Shown: piece by piece, positions 45,345 to 57,627 of the stretch
How positions within the stretch are numbered: the first letter of the stretch is position 1
Layout: every line of letters begins with the position of its first letter
Assembly (NCBI GenBank): GCA_035610365.1
Contig: CM069432.1
Span: forward strand, 223,594,532-223,658,531
DNA: 64,000 nucleotides
Reading direction: 5' to 3'
Origin: Aquatica leii
Lineage: Eukaryota > Arthropoda > Insecta > Coleoptera > Lampyridae
The notes under the pieces: model-generated
Told to the model about the DNA's origin: nothing
The model's database searches: none
The model's input: only the letters and a program-made list of their open reading frames with translations
Translations under genes and position numbers: made by a program

Positions 45345-46900
45345 CTATATATTTTTATAAAAATTACCGTGAATACTTTAGGCTTAGACCATTCAATATA
45401 CAGTCTGGGTGTTTGTTCTTGAATTACTTTAATGAAAAATCTGCTTCTGTTTCACATGCAGAATTTGCAATTAACACAAATTAAACTGAAAAAAGTTCAG
45501 TTCCCATTAATATAAGTAACTGTAATAAATGTACATTCTACAACGGTAAATAAATCACTTACCGACGAGTTACTTCTAACAACTTCTAAATGAAACATAC
45601 AGTCTTAAAAACAAACGTAGTAAATAGGAGAAAATGATCTAGTAGTGCAAAAACAAATTTAACAGCTTTTATTTTGTTTTAGGTAAACATAAAATGCGTT
45701 ATTTATGTATTTGACAATTTGTAAACGAATATATAACAAGTTTTTTGTATTACTGGGGATTATAATTTTATAGTATAATAGTATTGTTATATTAAATTAC
45801 AACGGTAGTATTTGCGGTTGTCTATAGTTGTCTATGTTGCTATCATTACTAAACTTTAGTTGGCAAATTCTTTAAAATGGGAATATTACAAAAGGTGAAA
45901 TTTTCGTATAATATCCAGAAGCTTAGGAATTATGGTTTCAATCGATTTCATCTAATAATCAGTAAAATATCCTCATTTTTATCGAAACTTACAGCTATAA
46001 ATTATGGAAGAAGTCGTATCAACAATTTCTATCAGTACATGTGCAAAAGAAAAATTAATTATTTTTATTATTAAGGCAGATAATGACAAATAATCGATCT
46101 TTGTTGTTTTTAAAAAGAGAAAAAAATGTAAATCAATAATTAATACTCTTTTAATTTATATATAATTTACGTAGTACATTAGTAACCTAATTTTATATAA
46201 AAAACTTTTGAGCGATTTTTAAATTCTATCTTCATCGGGCTACAGCCGTCTTGAAAATTGAAAATAAACCTACAAGATTACACTTACTTGTACATGCATT
46301 TAAGGTAGATTTAAAATTTTAGAAACAACACTCAGCTTAACATTTTACAATTTCATCTTAATTTTTAAAAGATAATAAACAATGTGCACTTTGATCTTTT
46401 AAATGTAGGTTTTATATCTGACCGAATAAACAACCAAAAAACACCGAGTGTTTACCTCATTTAAACAAAAAACTTTAATATCACTTAAGTCTTATCATGC
46501 TATAAAAAAACAGTTTTAATCATGATTACAACAATAATATTTATTTGTCGTATTTATTGACTAACCTTTGCACAACTTGGTTATACGACAAATTTAGGAA
46601 GCTCAAATGTATAAAACATACAACATTTAGTTATTGTTCTGTTTTACGTTTACTTAATTTATAAATAATATAAATAATTATTTTTTTTTTCATAACGTGA
46701 CTTGTGAATATAGCTATTAAGTATCAAGAAAAAAGTCTATGCAAAGCAAAGTAATGCAATAATAAGGTAAATTATTATATGAAGTTTTTTAGTAAATAAA
46801 GCACTAGATTGAATATAATTACATACAGTTATAAACGTTTTTTTAGGTACATAAATTGCAAAATGTTTTTTATTTAAGCTGTTAAGAAAAAGTTGACGCA
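45345..46900. other. AT-rich stretch with a weak PLE-like tail
   Basis: The frames at 45284-45484 and 45877-46074 are not recognised. On the minus strand at about 46255-46205, cccgatgaagatagaattta and gcgattttt-type bases recall a decayed PLE tail. Nothing else was seen. Confidence 0.35.
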
Positions 46901-46911
46901 TTACCACAATA

Positions 46912-47546
46912 TTAATATGTTAAAACGCACTTTGTAATATCGTTAGAAGTATAGTTCGTGCCGGTGGGCGTTACGCTTTTCTGTATTATGCTTAAACTGC
47001 GTGTGAATTTTAGGAAGTTGGAATCAAGTTATAACAGAAAATATTACATTTAAACCAAATACTAAAAAAATTATACGAACCTGTTAGTATTTGCTTCAAT
47101 AATTAATGGGGGTGTTTTTGGAGTTTTCGGCGATGTTGGTACAGATGTAGGAGCTGGTCGTAATGGTTGTGGAGGTATAGTTGGATCTTCTTCGACTTTA
47201 CTCCATTGGCCCACTAACGTTGTTGTAGTTAATGTGATTTTAAAATCTCGGTCGACTGAATCAAAACGTTTAAATGTTCCTATTGCGTCTAAATGTATAT
47301 CTGATTCTGAGTTAACCTAAACAGGACCGATAAACATTGTATTCGCTTGTTAAAAACAATACTTACTAAATAACCGTTTGCGTTGTAAAGTTTAGACCGT
47401 GTTAAACCGACTTTTTCTTCTCTTGAAGATAACAACCACGTTGCTAACCAAGTTGAAAGACTTGACCAATGGCAAAATATTAAGAATATTAGCAATATAA
47501 AGGCTGATATGCAAATCACCGTGAAAGCGGTTTGAAGTCTTTCCAT
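46912..47546 (-). CDS. Candidate host gene: small membrane-anchored protein, three exons
   Basis: Exon 1 (47546-47367, 60 codons) starts at ATG right after an acceptor (ttacatttgttacag) and ends at TTA/gtaagt. It encodes MERLQTAFTVICISAFILLI..., one hydrophobic segment at residues 8-24 (signal anchor), then a charged region. Intron 1 is 50 nt (gtaagt...gtttag). Exon 2 (47316-47081, 78 codons plus AG) encodes VNSESDIHLDAIGTFKRFDS... and a Pro/Thr-rich stretch (PQPLRPAPTSVPTSPKTPKT). Intron 2 is 84 nt. Exon 3 (46996-46912) encodes 27 more residues (LSIIQKSVTPTGTNYTSN...) to a stop, with AATAAA downstream near 46876. Phases fit at both junctions, giving about 166 residues. If intron 2 is retained the protein ends after NRFV. 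There are no stops in 500 bases of sequence richer in G+C than its surroundings. I do not recognise the family; a 5' untranslated exon is implied upstream. Confidence 0.55.
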
Positions 47547-47900
47547 CTGTAACAAATGTAAACAGCAATGTAATAGAGATAACATAATTTAAAAAAGTTA
47601 CATGCGGTATAAGTTTATATGAAAAAGCATATCTTAAAAATTAAATTAATACTGCAATTGTATATAAAGGCAAATTCAAAAGGTTTTATTTTACTGATGA
47701 TACATAGTGTACACGTATTTTCCATGTAACAAATTTGTCATATACAAATTACAGACGTTGCTGTTATTAACTTTTTAACGTATATTTCAAGAAATATGTT
47801 TTAATATTATGTATTGTTAATATATGTTGATGTATGTAGTGATTTTTGTGTGTGTTATCAGTTAAAATTCTGTTTTTATAATTTATTTTTGTCTATCCAG

Positions 47901-48544
47901 CAAACACAAACTGACGATTGCCGAAAACATCGGAGAAATGATGGCGTTGGCAGTACATCAAATTGCCAGTAAATTCCCCTTACTTAGAGTTGGTAAGAAA
48001 AGAATTGAAAAAGTAATTCAACGTTTGGAGTTAATGGGCTCTTACCAGTATTATACCTTGTTTATATGTTGTTTATTTGTAACTGTTTACTTGAGTCTAA
48101 AAACTTTTACAGCAAAATATTTTAATGCTACTTTTCACTTATTTTGTCAAACGGTATAAGAAATCGGTTTTTATTATTTTGTCGTGTTATAGAAATATAT
48201 TGAAAAACATCAGTACATTACGCAGTTCAGTTTACTCGTCAGTCAGATTTCTATAAGTTATGTATGTATACGATGTGTACTTTCGTATACTTTAATAAAG
48301 TGATATTTGTTTTATTGTTAATTTTTAAGGGTGAAAATATACTTATGTATATCTAAAAATCCTTCTATAAATTCTATTAACATTAACCCTAACAAGTACA
48401 ATCGTGGGTAGATTCAGATGTAAAGGATTCACAGCCAACCAAGGTAAATAGTACTATATAATTAAAAAAATTCTATACAGCAAAGTCATTAATAATATTT
48501 CTTTATAGGACTCGTTCGAGGACTCGTGTCTACAAATACAATAA
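47901..48544 (+). CDS. Candidate host gene: 3' exons of an unidentified protein
   Basis: Exon a (47901-47992) follows the acceptor tttttgtctatccag and encodes KHKLTIAENIGEMMALAVHQ then IASKFPLLRV, ending in G/gtaaga. Exon b (48397-48443) encodes, in the phase set by exon a (G+TA), QSWVDSDVKDSQPTK and ends AAG/gtaaat. Exon c (48509-48544), after ttctttatag, encodes DSFEDSCLQIQ and a stop. Intron lengths are 404 and 65 nt. The acidic Ser-rich end is typical of a real protein tail. The exon b acceptor (ccctaacaag) is weak, and another frame is also open through b and c, so the model is uncertain. Upstream exons are not found, and the first would need to lie left of the opposite-strand gene or be missing. 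Confidence 0.4.
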
Positions 48545-48932
48545 TATCAAAAAATAGTAATTATTTGGGTAACCGAATTATTTAATGCTTTGAATTAACA
48601 ATATACATAGAATATACAAGATTTTCGTAATAACTGGCAGTTCATTGAATTGATTGAAGATTTTTTTAAAATTTAACAAATATGTAGTATATAAAGGTAA
48701 CTTTTCATAAGTAGTAAAATTTGTAGCAAATAATGAGTATATTTTGCAAAATTGTTTGTTGTTGTAGGTGGCATCATTTCAAAATGTGAGTAGAAAGGAT
48801 AAAACAATATTGCATAAGACTAATGGCAATGATAAAACATTCAGCAATTTCACATTTCAATATGATTAATTTAATACATAGTAAGTTAAGTATTTTTGAA
48901 TAACACATTAGTGCACATTTATCTTTTAACAG

Positions 48933-49069
48933 TAGCTGTGAGAAACAATTATAACTCAAGTACTGCAACATTAGCAAATATTCAAAGTGTCATCAAGACA
49001 TCGTTTAGAAATACACTAGATCGAGAAGAAGGTTGTGCAAAGAAACAAAATAAAAGTTTGTAGAAAATG
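48933..49069 (+). CDS. Candidate exon with strong splice sites
   Basis: A good acceptor (catttatcttttaacag) precedes the frame AVRNNYNSSTATLANIQSVI, KTSFRNTLDREEGCAKKQNK and a stop at 49061-49063. The strong donor aaaatg/gtaagt comes six bases later. It could follow exon c at 48509 in its alternative frame (ending at 48579 before gtaacc, phase G+TA), which would give a longer protein than the model above. Otherwise it belongs to another transcript. Family unknown. Confidence 0.3.
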
Positions 49070-49079
49070 GTAAGTTCTA

Positions 49080-49550
49080 AGCTTTATTGGTACTAGCTTG
49101 TTTTTTTATTTTAAAATTTTATTCAATAAATGAATTCATGCATTTATAGATATATTTAAGTTTATTTAGTTTTAGGTTTCATATGTTTACTTCTATATTT
49201 TTAATCAATCATTTAACATGTTTGTTCCTATGCTTATATATGCTTTTTTTCTTTATATCCGATTAAGGAATACTGTATTTTTATAAATATATAAATAAAA
49301 TGGCCCAATAAGTGTTTGCCGACCAAACGTCACATTGCCAGTACTGGCACAATATATTTGTGTTTGCTGGGTAGGAATTAGTATAACAACAACAATTATT
49401 TTTCAAACTAACCTACAAAATTAAGCAAATATCTTGTCAAATAAAAAATTTTTAATTTTAACAACATTGCATACTACTTTTAAATAAACATTTTTTTCAT
49501 TTTGGTTAACTTGTTTGAGTTATCTGATTGTTTCGCGCTTTTATAAAACC
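49080..49550. other. AT-rich stretch, possible MITE end
   Basis: atttgtgtttgctggg at about 49351-49366 and cattgccagtactgg at about 49333 look like one end of a common insect repeat, but no partner end was identified. Confidence 0.3.
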
Positions 49551-49553
49551 GCT

Positions 49554-49640
49554 TATGAAAGTGGGCAAAACGTTGGCAATTTTGGTTACAACACTGACAT
49601 ACCATAGTGCAAAGCCGGAAGACGTTATCTTCCCAGTCAA
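49554..49640 (+). repeat. Penelope-like tail, second copy
   Basis: tatgaaagtgggcaaaacgt...ggcaattttggttacaac...gccggaagacgtt matches the minus strand of 38693-38752 in order with moderate divergence. GAAAC of the hammerhead-like core is changed to AAAAC, so this copy could not be active. Confidence 0.55.
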
Positions 49641-49744
49641 CACAAACCAAATTTGTTTAGAATCTCATACTAATTTAATGATAGATTTAGATTGCATTTT
49701 CAAGTTTTCAAGATTTTATTTAGTATGAAACAAATTCGGTTAGA

Positions 49745-50080
49745 TTTTCTAAACCCATTTCCGACGTGATCCATCAGTTGAGCACCTGTTGAGCATTAAC
49801 ATTGTTTTAGGTTGATAGTGTTACCACAGGTGTTACCGTTTAGTAACATTTTTTGACATTCTCGTTAAACGTTTTGTTGATATCGGGTATTACTTTTCGT
49901 CGTTTTTCTTATTCTCTATTCTTTACATTTTTAAATAGTTATAATCATAACTATTCAGCAGTTTTTGTGTTTCTGTTGGTACCTACTGAATAACATGTAA
50001 TTTTATATTAGGTAATATTTCACGATGTTTACTATTGAACAAGTCACCGTCATTGTAATGACGCATTTTCAAATTGAGAA
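49745..50080. other. No gene recognised
   Basis: A G+C-richer patch (49760-49860, containing ttgagcacctgttgagcatt) has no visible frame. Confidence 0.4.
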
Positions 50081-50496
50081 GTGATACTCGCAATCTTGAT
50101 GAAACTTGGTCGTATTCAACTTCAAAGTTGCATCGATAAATTCAACGAATATTTTCCAGAAGGAAATTTTACTTACGATGCTTTCCGACGACGTAAACAA
50201 GTTGTATTTAATAGATTTCTACATGAGAATTGCATTTGCAAAAGAAAACAGAAAGGCCTATTATATGCACAGCACCTGTTATTAAAGAAATTCGCAATCG
50301 CATGAAACAAAATCTTTATAAAACGGTGGCCAAATTATTTGCGGGCAACAGGCATAAAGCTTTTTTAATTCAATTGGTAAGTTATAAGCATTCAATTTTT
50401 AAGATTATCAGTAGAAACTTGCCACAAAGCACTAAAAAAGAAGCTTTTGATGACTCCGTACAGGGTTATGGTTTATCAATGTTTTCCAAAATTTAA
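50081..50496 (+). pseudogene. Mariner-like helix-turn-helix fragment
   Basis: The frame LQSCIDKFNEYFPEGNFTYD, AFRRRKQVVFNRFLHENCIC shifts near 50245 into RPIICTAPVIKEIRNRMKQN, LYKTVAKLFAGNRHKAFLIQ. The first part resembles a first HTH (Y..Y..RR), the second the GRP...T....I...V..NP..S.RKLA.E...S block of Tc1/mariner/IS630-type transposases. No DDE domain follows. Family assignment is by pattern only. Confidence 0.4.
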
Positions 50497-50499
50497 AGA

Positions 50500-51220
50500 G
50501 CAGAATTAACACATGTATAGCAGCTAAAGAACAACATATAGAACATCGGTTATAAATTTTAAATAAATGTTATTACTTATTTTTATTTCAAATAAACAGG
50601 CATTGTTATCAATGTGTTACCGTTTTGAATTAATTACTTAACTTTAATTTAGAGGTTACAAATCAATTTTTTTATTTAGTAATTTTTTTTACGTTATACC
50701 AATCCAAGCAATGTTGGTTGCCTAACATACGTGTCACGTGGGATCCAATTATTTATGAAGGCCTTGTAGTAACAGTATTTAGACAATGTAATTATTATAA
50801 CTGAAACAGTTACTCTACATAACATTACAAAGAGTTTTGGTACTTTTAAAACTAAGCAGTTGATTAAATAAAAATAAAAATAGTTTTAGTTTTAAACGTT
50901 GTTAAAAAACTAAATGCTTAAATAAAAGTCCCGTAATAGTTTAATCAATAGAGATAGTCTTGAGTAAAACTCATAAATCTGTGGCTTATTAAAAAACTGA
51001 AAAAATGGAGTTAAACGCTCAAAAATCGGTAGGGCGTCAAACAAGGGTTGCGACGTCACACTAACATTCAAAACTGTAACATTTAATAAATTGAACAAAA
51101 CCAACAAAAATATAAACAAACAAAAATTTAATTATTGAATCAAGTTAAACACAAATAATAAAAAATAATAAAAAATCATACCCTTACTTGACATAATTAA
51201 AACAAAGCTAAAAATGAATG
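50500..51220. other. AT-rich stretch, nothing recognised
   Basis: The minus frame at 51119-50910 looks like chance. No repeat was noted. Confidence 0.5.
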
Positions 51221-51224
51221 TAAA

Positions 51225-51914
51225 TTAGTGTTTCCATGTCTTTGGGAAATATCTTGGTTTCATACTAACGTTAAATAATATTGCCAGAATAGTAAAAATT
51301 TTAAGAAAAATATTTCGTATTATCACATTAAGGATTAGATCATGACCGGGAATTTTTTTAGCAGGGGAAGTTGAGTCTATTGTTTCAGGTACTGTAGGAA
51401 ACTTGTTGTGAATTACAGGAGTAATATTTCTTGCAAAATCTATGTAATTTTTTAAGATTGATAGTAGTGAAGGTTTTTTCCAAGTAATCCGCAAAAATAC
51501 CTCCCTTTTCCTCATCGGAAGCATAAACGTTATTGTTAATTTGAATCGTAGATATTTCAGGTGACTCTTTGAGTATTCGTTTTGTCAGCCTCTACATTGA
51601 AGGGTTTTTAGGTTGAAGTTCAGAAATATATTTTTGATAACAATCAATCCTATAGTTATCTAGTAGTTCTTTCAATACTCGATTAAAATTTTTCAATTGC
51701 GTTTTGGTTAAAGAATCTCTAGTTTTGGCCCAAATACGTCTCAATCGGTTTTTATTTTTGATTCGAGTTAGGATATGAGCTGGTGGGTTTTTGTAGTCGG
51801 TTTAACCACTTACTTTGGTAGTCTGAATTGTAGCAAAAGTTACAGCAGCGGTTATTTTTGAGTTTAATTTTTTGATTTCTGCGTCTATTTCTTGTTTCAT
51901 GCTATTGATATTGG
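51225..51914 (-). pseudogene. Jockey LINE, start of reverse transcriptase (3' part of a split element)
   Basis: Minus-strand reading from 51900: SMKQEIDAEIKKLNSKITAA, a stop, PPAHILTRIKNKNRLRRIWA, KTRDSLTKTQLKNFNRVLKE, YQKYISELQPKNPS, RLTKRILKES, VYASDEEKGGIFADYLEKTF and, in the frame 51524-51225, AKKIPGHDLILNVIIRNIFL to FNVSMKPRYFPKTWKH. These are the linker and first motif of Jockey reverse transcriptases (K..R..W...RD; KAPG.D; YFP..WK). The polymerase core with the catalytic residues is missing below 51225. The upstream half of the same element is at 57631-58310, across a 5.7-kb insertion. Confidence 0.8.
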
Positions 51915-51923
51915 ATGTATTGT
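51915..51923. repeat. 9-bp target duplication, left copy
   Basis: atgtattgt, identical to 57622-57630. In the Jockey reading only one copy fits. Confidence 0.85.
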
Positions 51924-52458
51924 ATATATATATATATATATATATATTTGTAACGTCGTACTTGTAGCAATGCAAAATTTATGCTTCTATACCTATAGCA
52001 ATAATCGTGGACGCGTTGCAATATTGCTACGCGTCCCGATATTTTGCCGTACTTGTCGCAATAATTGTGGCAACGCTGTTTTGAGATGTGACGTCAATCC
52101 CAATGTGTGTTGCCTACATTATAGGTATGTAAATGAATTTGTATTCTACAAGTATTCTAAATTATTCGCGATGTATTTACAATACAGAAAACGTTTATTA
52201 TTAACATTAATAAAATGATAATAATTAATAATTGGTGTTGTTAATAGAAAATACGGTATTAAACTTTTTTAATAGAAAATATATATTTTTTAATAAAAAT
52301 GACGTTGATTACAAAATCAGTATAATTTTGATTTTTAAATGAATTCAATATTCGGAAATTTCTAATTACCGAGTTTTAATGCCATTCACCTTATGTGTTT
52401 TGTACTTACACATATAGATATTAAAAACGTGCATATTTAATGCAAGTGCAATTAGAAA

Positions 52459-52809
52459 ATGCTACAATTAACATTATTGTTAAAAAATTGTAATTTACCT
52501 TTCTTTCTAATTTTTTCAATTAAATTGAATTCAACCCTTAAAAGTAAACGCATAAGTAAACAAAAAAATCAAACAGAAAAAATAAACCAATCATCCGCGA
52601 GAGGAGAAAATAACAAAAACGCCTTAAAGCTAAAACTAAGAACTACGAATCGTGTAAACTTCAAATTTTTGTCTCTTTATCAGACATATTTGCTAAACGT
52701 TTGTCAAGGAATAAACAATTCTTGTCGCTTAACATTGGATCAGTCAGTCAGTCAGTTTAAAAACAAGTGTTTGAATGTTATATTTATAGTTGTTTTACTA
52801 GTTTTTTGA
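52459..52809 (+). other. Unrecognised 116-codon open frame in the 5.7-kb unit
   Basis: MLQLTLLLKNCNLPFFLIFS..., with a Lys/Asn/Gln-rich middle and a hydrophobic C-terminus. A (cagt)n run at about 52740-52756 contributes SVSQ. There are no domain signatures. It is the longest frame in the unit but may be chance in AT-rich DNA. Confidence 0.15.
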
Positions 52810-53579
52810 ATATGTAACTCATAATTTCCAAGAGAGTTACAACAAAACTAAGAACCTGTATAATATCAATTCCGAAAACTTCCTTATCAATTTCAGCAAG
52901 CAGATTCATACTAACACCTTGAACTAAACCAGTTTTGATAGTTAATTAGGTATAAGAGCTATTATTATACATACTACAGGATACTACTTAAATATTATGT
53001 CACTTATTTAAACAAAACAAAAAGATACTAAATACGAATTCATAGAATCTTACGTAAAGTGTTTTAGTAGAAACACAGTATAATTACTGTGGTAGTAACG
53101 TATTTGGACGTGACCTATCTAAAGTATTGAAATTGATACATAGTTTGACTCGACATTTATTCCATGTGTTATCTCAATTTTTACCAACGGTTTTTACTGT
53201 AACAGCAATGTCCTACTGTTATCACAATTAGCATACTATTACAATTTATTTTAAAAAACATTTTTGTTTTATGACCTTTTATAAAATAATGTATTATTTT
53301 AAATTGAGTTACTTTTGTAAAAGAAAGGTAGATAGCTGTGTTATGATTTTATTTTCACATTTTGTTATCTTTACAAGTTTTACTACAATCGTTTACATCT
53401 AATGCAATTTAAATTCATAATTTTTTTTTTATCTTTTATTGAAATCAGTTAGATTTGTTATAAAAAAGCATCTAAAAACTGTTTATTTTGTCAGTTTTAG
53501 CAGAAGTTATAGTAATAGGTTTTATTGTTTTTTTTTTAAATTTATGGATATTAATACAATTAAAAATACGAGGTGTTAT

Positions 53580-56560
53580 CACAATTTTTGACAAATCTTT
53601 GCCACATTTGGAGAGAATGGTTTCCGATAGGTTATAAACTCATTAGCACCAACGACCTTTTGCTATCTAGATGAAACTGCCTTTTTCACCCTGATCACGT
53701 TTTCAACATCTCACGATGTTGTTGTTTCAAGTTCGATAACCATAAAACTCCTTATCAGATCAAAATTTTGTTTGCGCGATCTAATTGTACGCACTTTTAT
53801 TTACATATTTAAGAAATTTGGAAAAAATTCGAATATATGTGTGGTTACGTTGACATTTTAACCGCAGTACGTTCTTATCATAACACGCGAAAAACGAATT
53901 TTTGACTTTGTCGGTCCGTATTTTGGTAAACCTTCATTGAAAATTGTAATTTGACACATCATTAGATACCCCGTTTTGCACACATAGTGCATTATAGTTT
54001 TCAGTTTTTATTACGAAAGATGACTAAAATCCACAATTTTTGACAAATCGTTACCAAATCTGTAGGGGATGATTCCCAATAGATCACAAACTCATTAACA
54101 TCAACGACATTTTGCTATCTCGATGAAACTGCCTTTTTCGCCCTCTTCTTGTTTTCGACATCTCACGATGATGTTGGTTCAAGTTCGATAACCCTAAAAC
54201 GGCTTATCACATCAAAATTTTGTTTGCGCGATCTAATAATACGCACTTTTAGTTACATATATGAAAAATTTGAAAGAAATCCGTATATAATTGTGATTAC
54301 GTTGACGTTTTAACCGCAGTACGTTCTTATCATAACACGAGAAAAACGAAGTTTTGACTATGTCATTCTGTATTTTGGTAACCCTTCATACAAAATTGTA
54401 ATTTGACAAATAATTAGATGCCCAGTTTTGTCCCCTATCGTTTCTTATAATATCGATTGTTTTCAAACTTTGATAATAAGTTTATTTAGCTTTCTGTCAA
54501 GTGCTACACATACTGCATTATAATTTTCAGTTTTTATTACGAAACATGACTAAAATCCACAATTTTTGACAAATCGTTACCAAATCTGGATAGGATGGTT
54601 CCCGATAGGCTATAAACTCATTACCACCAACGACGTTTTGCTATCTCGATCAAACTGCCTTTTTCACCCTCTTCTTGTTTTCGACATCTCACGATGATGT
54701 TGGTTCAAGTTCGATAACCCTAAAACGGCTTGTCAGATCAAAATTTTGTTTGCGCGATCTAATAATACGCACTTTTAGTTACATATATGAGAAATTTGAA
54801 AGAAATCCGTATATAATTGTGATTACGTTGACGTTTTAACCGCAGTACGTTCTTATCATAACACGAGAAAAATAGAATTTTTGACTTTGTCATTCCGTAT
54901 TTTGGTAACCTTTCATCCAAAATTGTAATTTGACACATCATTAGATACCTTGCTTTGTCCCCTATCGTTCCTTATAATATCGATTATTTTCAAACTTTGA
55001 TAATAAGTTTATTTAGCTTTGTGTAAAGTACTGCGCATACTGCATTATAATTTTCAGTTTTTATTACGAAAGATGACTAAAATTCACAATTTTTGACAAA
55101 TCGTTACCAAATCTGGAGGGGATGGTTCCCGATATATTATAAACTCATTAACATCAACGACATTTTGCTATCTCGATGAAACTGCCTTTTTCACCCTCTT
55201 CTTGTTTTCGACATCTCACGATGATGTTGGTTCAAGTTCGATAACCCTAGAACGGCTTGTCAGATCAAAATTTTGTTTGCGCGATCTAATAAAACGCACT
55301 TTTAGTTACATATATGAGAAATTTGAAAGAAATCCGTATATAATTGTGATAACGTTGACGTTTTAACCGCAGTACGTTCTTATCATAACCCGAAAAAAAT
55401 AGAATTTTTGACTTTGTCATTCCGTATTTTGGTAACCTTTCATCCAAAATTGTAATTTGACACATCATTAGATACCTTGTTTTGTTCCCTATCGTTCCTT
55501 CTAATATCGATTATTTTCAAACTTTGATAATAAGTTTATTTAGCTTTGTGTAAAGTGTAAAGTACTGGGCATACTGCATTATAATTTTCAGTTTTTATTA
55601 CGAAAGATGACTAAAATCCACAATTTTTGACAAATCGTTACCAAATCTGGAGGGGATGGTTCCCGATAGATTATAAACTCATTAACATCAACGACATTTT
55701 GCTATCTCGATGAAACTGCCTTTTTCACCCTCTTCTTGTTTTCGACATCTCACGATGATGTTGGTTCAAGTTCGATAACCCTAGAACGGCTTGTCAGATC
55801 AAAATTTTGTTTGCGCGATCTAATAATACGCACTTTTAGTTACATATATGAGAAATTTGAAAGAAATCCGTATATAATTGTGATTACGTTGACGTTTTAA
55901 CCGCAGTACGTTCTTATCATAACACGAGAAAAACGAATTTTTGACTTTGTCATTCCGTATTTTGGTAACCTTTCATCCAAAATTGTAATTTGACACATCA
56001 TTAGATATCTTGTTTTGTCCCTTATCGTTCCTTATAATATCGATTATTTTCAAGCTTTGATAATAAGTTTATTTAGCTTTGTCTAATGTAGTACTTCTCA
56101 TAAAATTTTATTTACACCTAATTGTACCCTATTTTAGTTACAGTTTAAAAAAAATTGATTCATGTCCTTATATAATTGTGATTAGTTGACGAACTCGAGT
56201 ACGTTGTTATCAGAACACGCGAAAAACCATTCTTTGACTTTGTCGTTGTGTGTTTTGGTAACCGTCTATCCAAAATTGTAATTTGACACATCATTAGACA
56301 CCTTGTTTTGTCGTCTATCGTTTCTGATAATAAGGATCATTTTCAATCTTAGCTAATAAAACTTTACCAAATTTGGAGAATATGTTTCCCGATACGTTAT
56401 AAATTTATTAGCATCAGTGACGTTTTGCTATCTCGATCAAATTGCTCTAAAACAGCTCATCGACCAAAATATTGTTTAAACTTTTAATTGTACATTCTTT
56501 TATGAATTTGAAAATGTGGAAAAAAAATTAATCGAAATCTATGGATCCATGCAATTAAAG
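53580..56560. repeat. Satellite array, ~527-bp unit, six copies
   Basis: The anchor cacaatttttgacaaatc starts at 53580, 54032, 54558, 55085 and 55619, and a diverged sixth copy continues from about 56100 to 56560. Spacings are 452, 526, 527 and 534; the first copy lacks a ~75-bp block. The central copies are more than 90 percent alike, the outer ones less, as expected in arrays kept similar by unequal exchange. Each unit contains ggttcaagttcgataaccc, which resembles a Pol III B box. The minus-strand frames at 54941 and 55468 are by-products. Confidence 0.9.
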
Positions 56561-57568
56561 TTAAGACTTGAATTATTTAAACATATGTTCATTACAGATT
56601 AAAAATTTACAATCAGTAAAAACGAGAAGATAATTATTATCGTTCATAAGCCGGCTGTAGTGCAAGTCAGCATAAACTAGTGCGAACATTCGTTTACATA
56701 AATATGTCGTCACTTTCTTATCATAGTGTAAGACTGTTTATATTGCAGTATGATATAATTTGCAATTGACTTCCCGCCAAATAACAGCTAAGATTTACTT
56801 ATGTCTTTAGTTGCGAAATAAACATTTTATTTTTAGTTGTTATCATTTTTTTGCCCCATGGTTAGATAGCCGTTCAAACAATTATTGTCACATTATCTCG
56901 ATTCTAATGGTACAGCATTTATAATGGTCGACTGTCTTGCAGAATTATGTTGATTTTGTTTATATTTGTACATTTTATAAATGGAAATTAACAATAAGAA
57001 TTTTCTATTTTGAACTTGGATAAAATGTCTTCTTGTTTACATGTTTTTACTCTACGCCGAACCTAACACTAATAACAATTAACGTTCTATGAATTTGAGT
57101 GAGTGAGCTAGGCGTCGGTAATAAGATAAATTTTATTAAATGAAATTAGTATATGCTTACATTTATCATTTGATAGATATTTAACATTTATATGAAGTAT
57201 ATGTATTACTTTATTAGGCATTTATAACGAGCATAATAACATTATTTGAAATAAGTGAACGTTAGGCAACACATTACACATTACTTTAGCAGTTTGGATA
57301 TTTAATTAAAAAAAACATTTTACTATATAACAATATAACATGTGTTGTTATTTCCTACTGTACCTAATTAAATACATATAAATGCAGTAGTTAAGAACAA
57401 TTAAAGGTTGTTGTTTAATATTTTCTTATTTACACATTTTGTAGGACCTGTGACAATGTTTTTATACGTATAAAAGTTGAAAAACTGCAAACCGTACGTA
57501 TCGCGATGCGTATAAAACTGTATAAAACTCGAACAGTGTTGCAACATCAACATTGCAACAGGTTAGGC

Positions 57569-57571
<3 letters not shown>

Positions 57572-57622
<51 letters not shown>
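57572..57622. repeat. (TA)n microsatellite at the right end of the 5.7-kb unit
   Basis: About 25 uninterrupted TA dinucleotides. The matching run at the left end (51924-51947) has about 12. Confidence 0.95.

Positions 57623-57627
<5 letters not shown>

Larger units (their letters stand above)
51924..57621. mobile_element. 5.7-kb unclassified insertion with (TA)n-tipped inverted ends and satellite cargo
   Basis: The unit begins with 24 bases of (AT)n, then ttgtaacgtcgtacttgtag. It ends with about 50 bases of (AT)n preceded by the complement of gtacagcctaacctgttgca. Aligned without gaps, the two inner ends agree at about 20 of 29 positions, with gcaatg in both. The flanks carry the identical 9-mer atgtattgt, and removing the unit restores a continuous Jockey reading. 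Inside are a G+C-richer left part (51950-52130), an unrecognised frame (52459-52809), an AT-rich stretch, a six-copy satellite (53580-56560) and an AT-rich right part. No transposase was found. A 9-bp duplication is typical of Mutator-like elements, but that assignment is open. Confidence 0.65.

Noticed and set aside
52459..52809. Transposase of the 5.7-kb unit
   Set aside because: The frame has no DDE, zinc-finger or other recognisable motif and is low in complexity.
54759..55468. Two nearly identical 60-codon minus-strand frames
   Set aside because: They are the same position in two satellite units; the likeness reflects the repeat, not a gene family.
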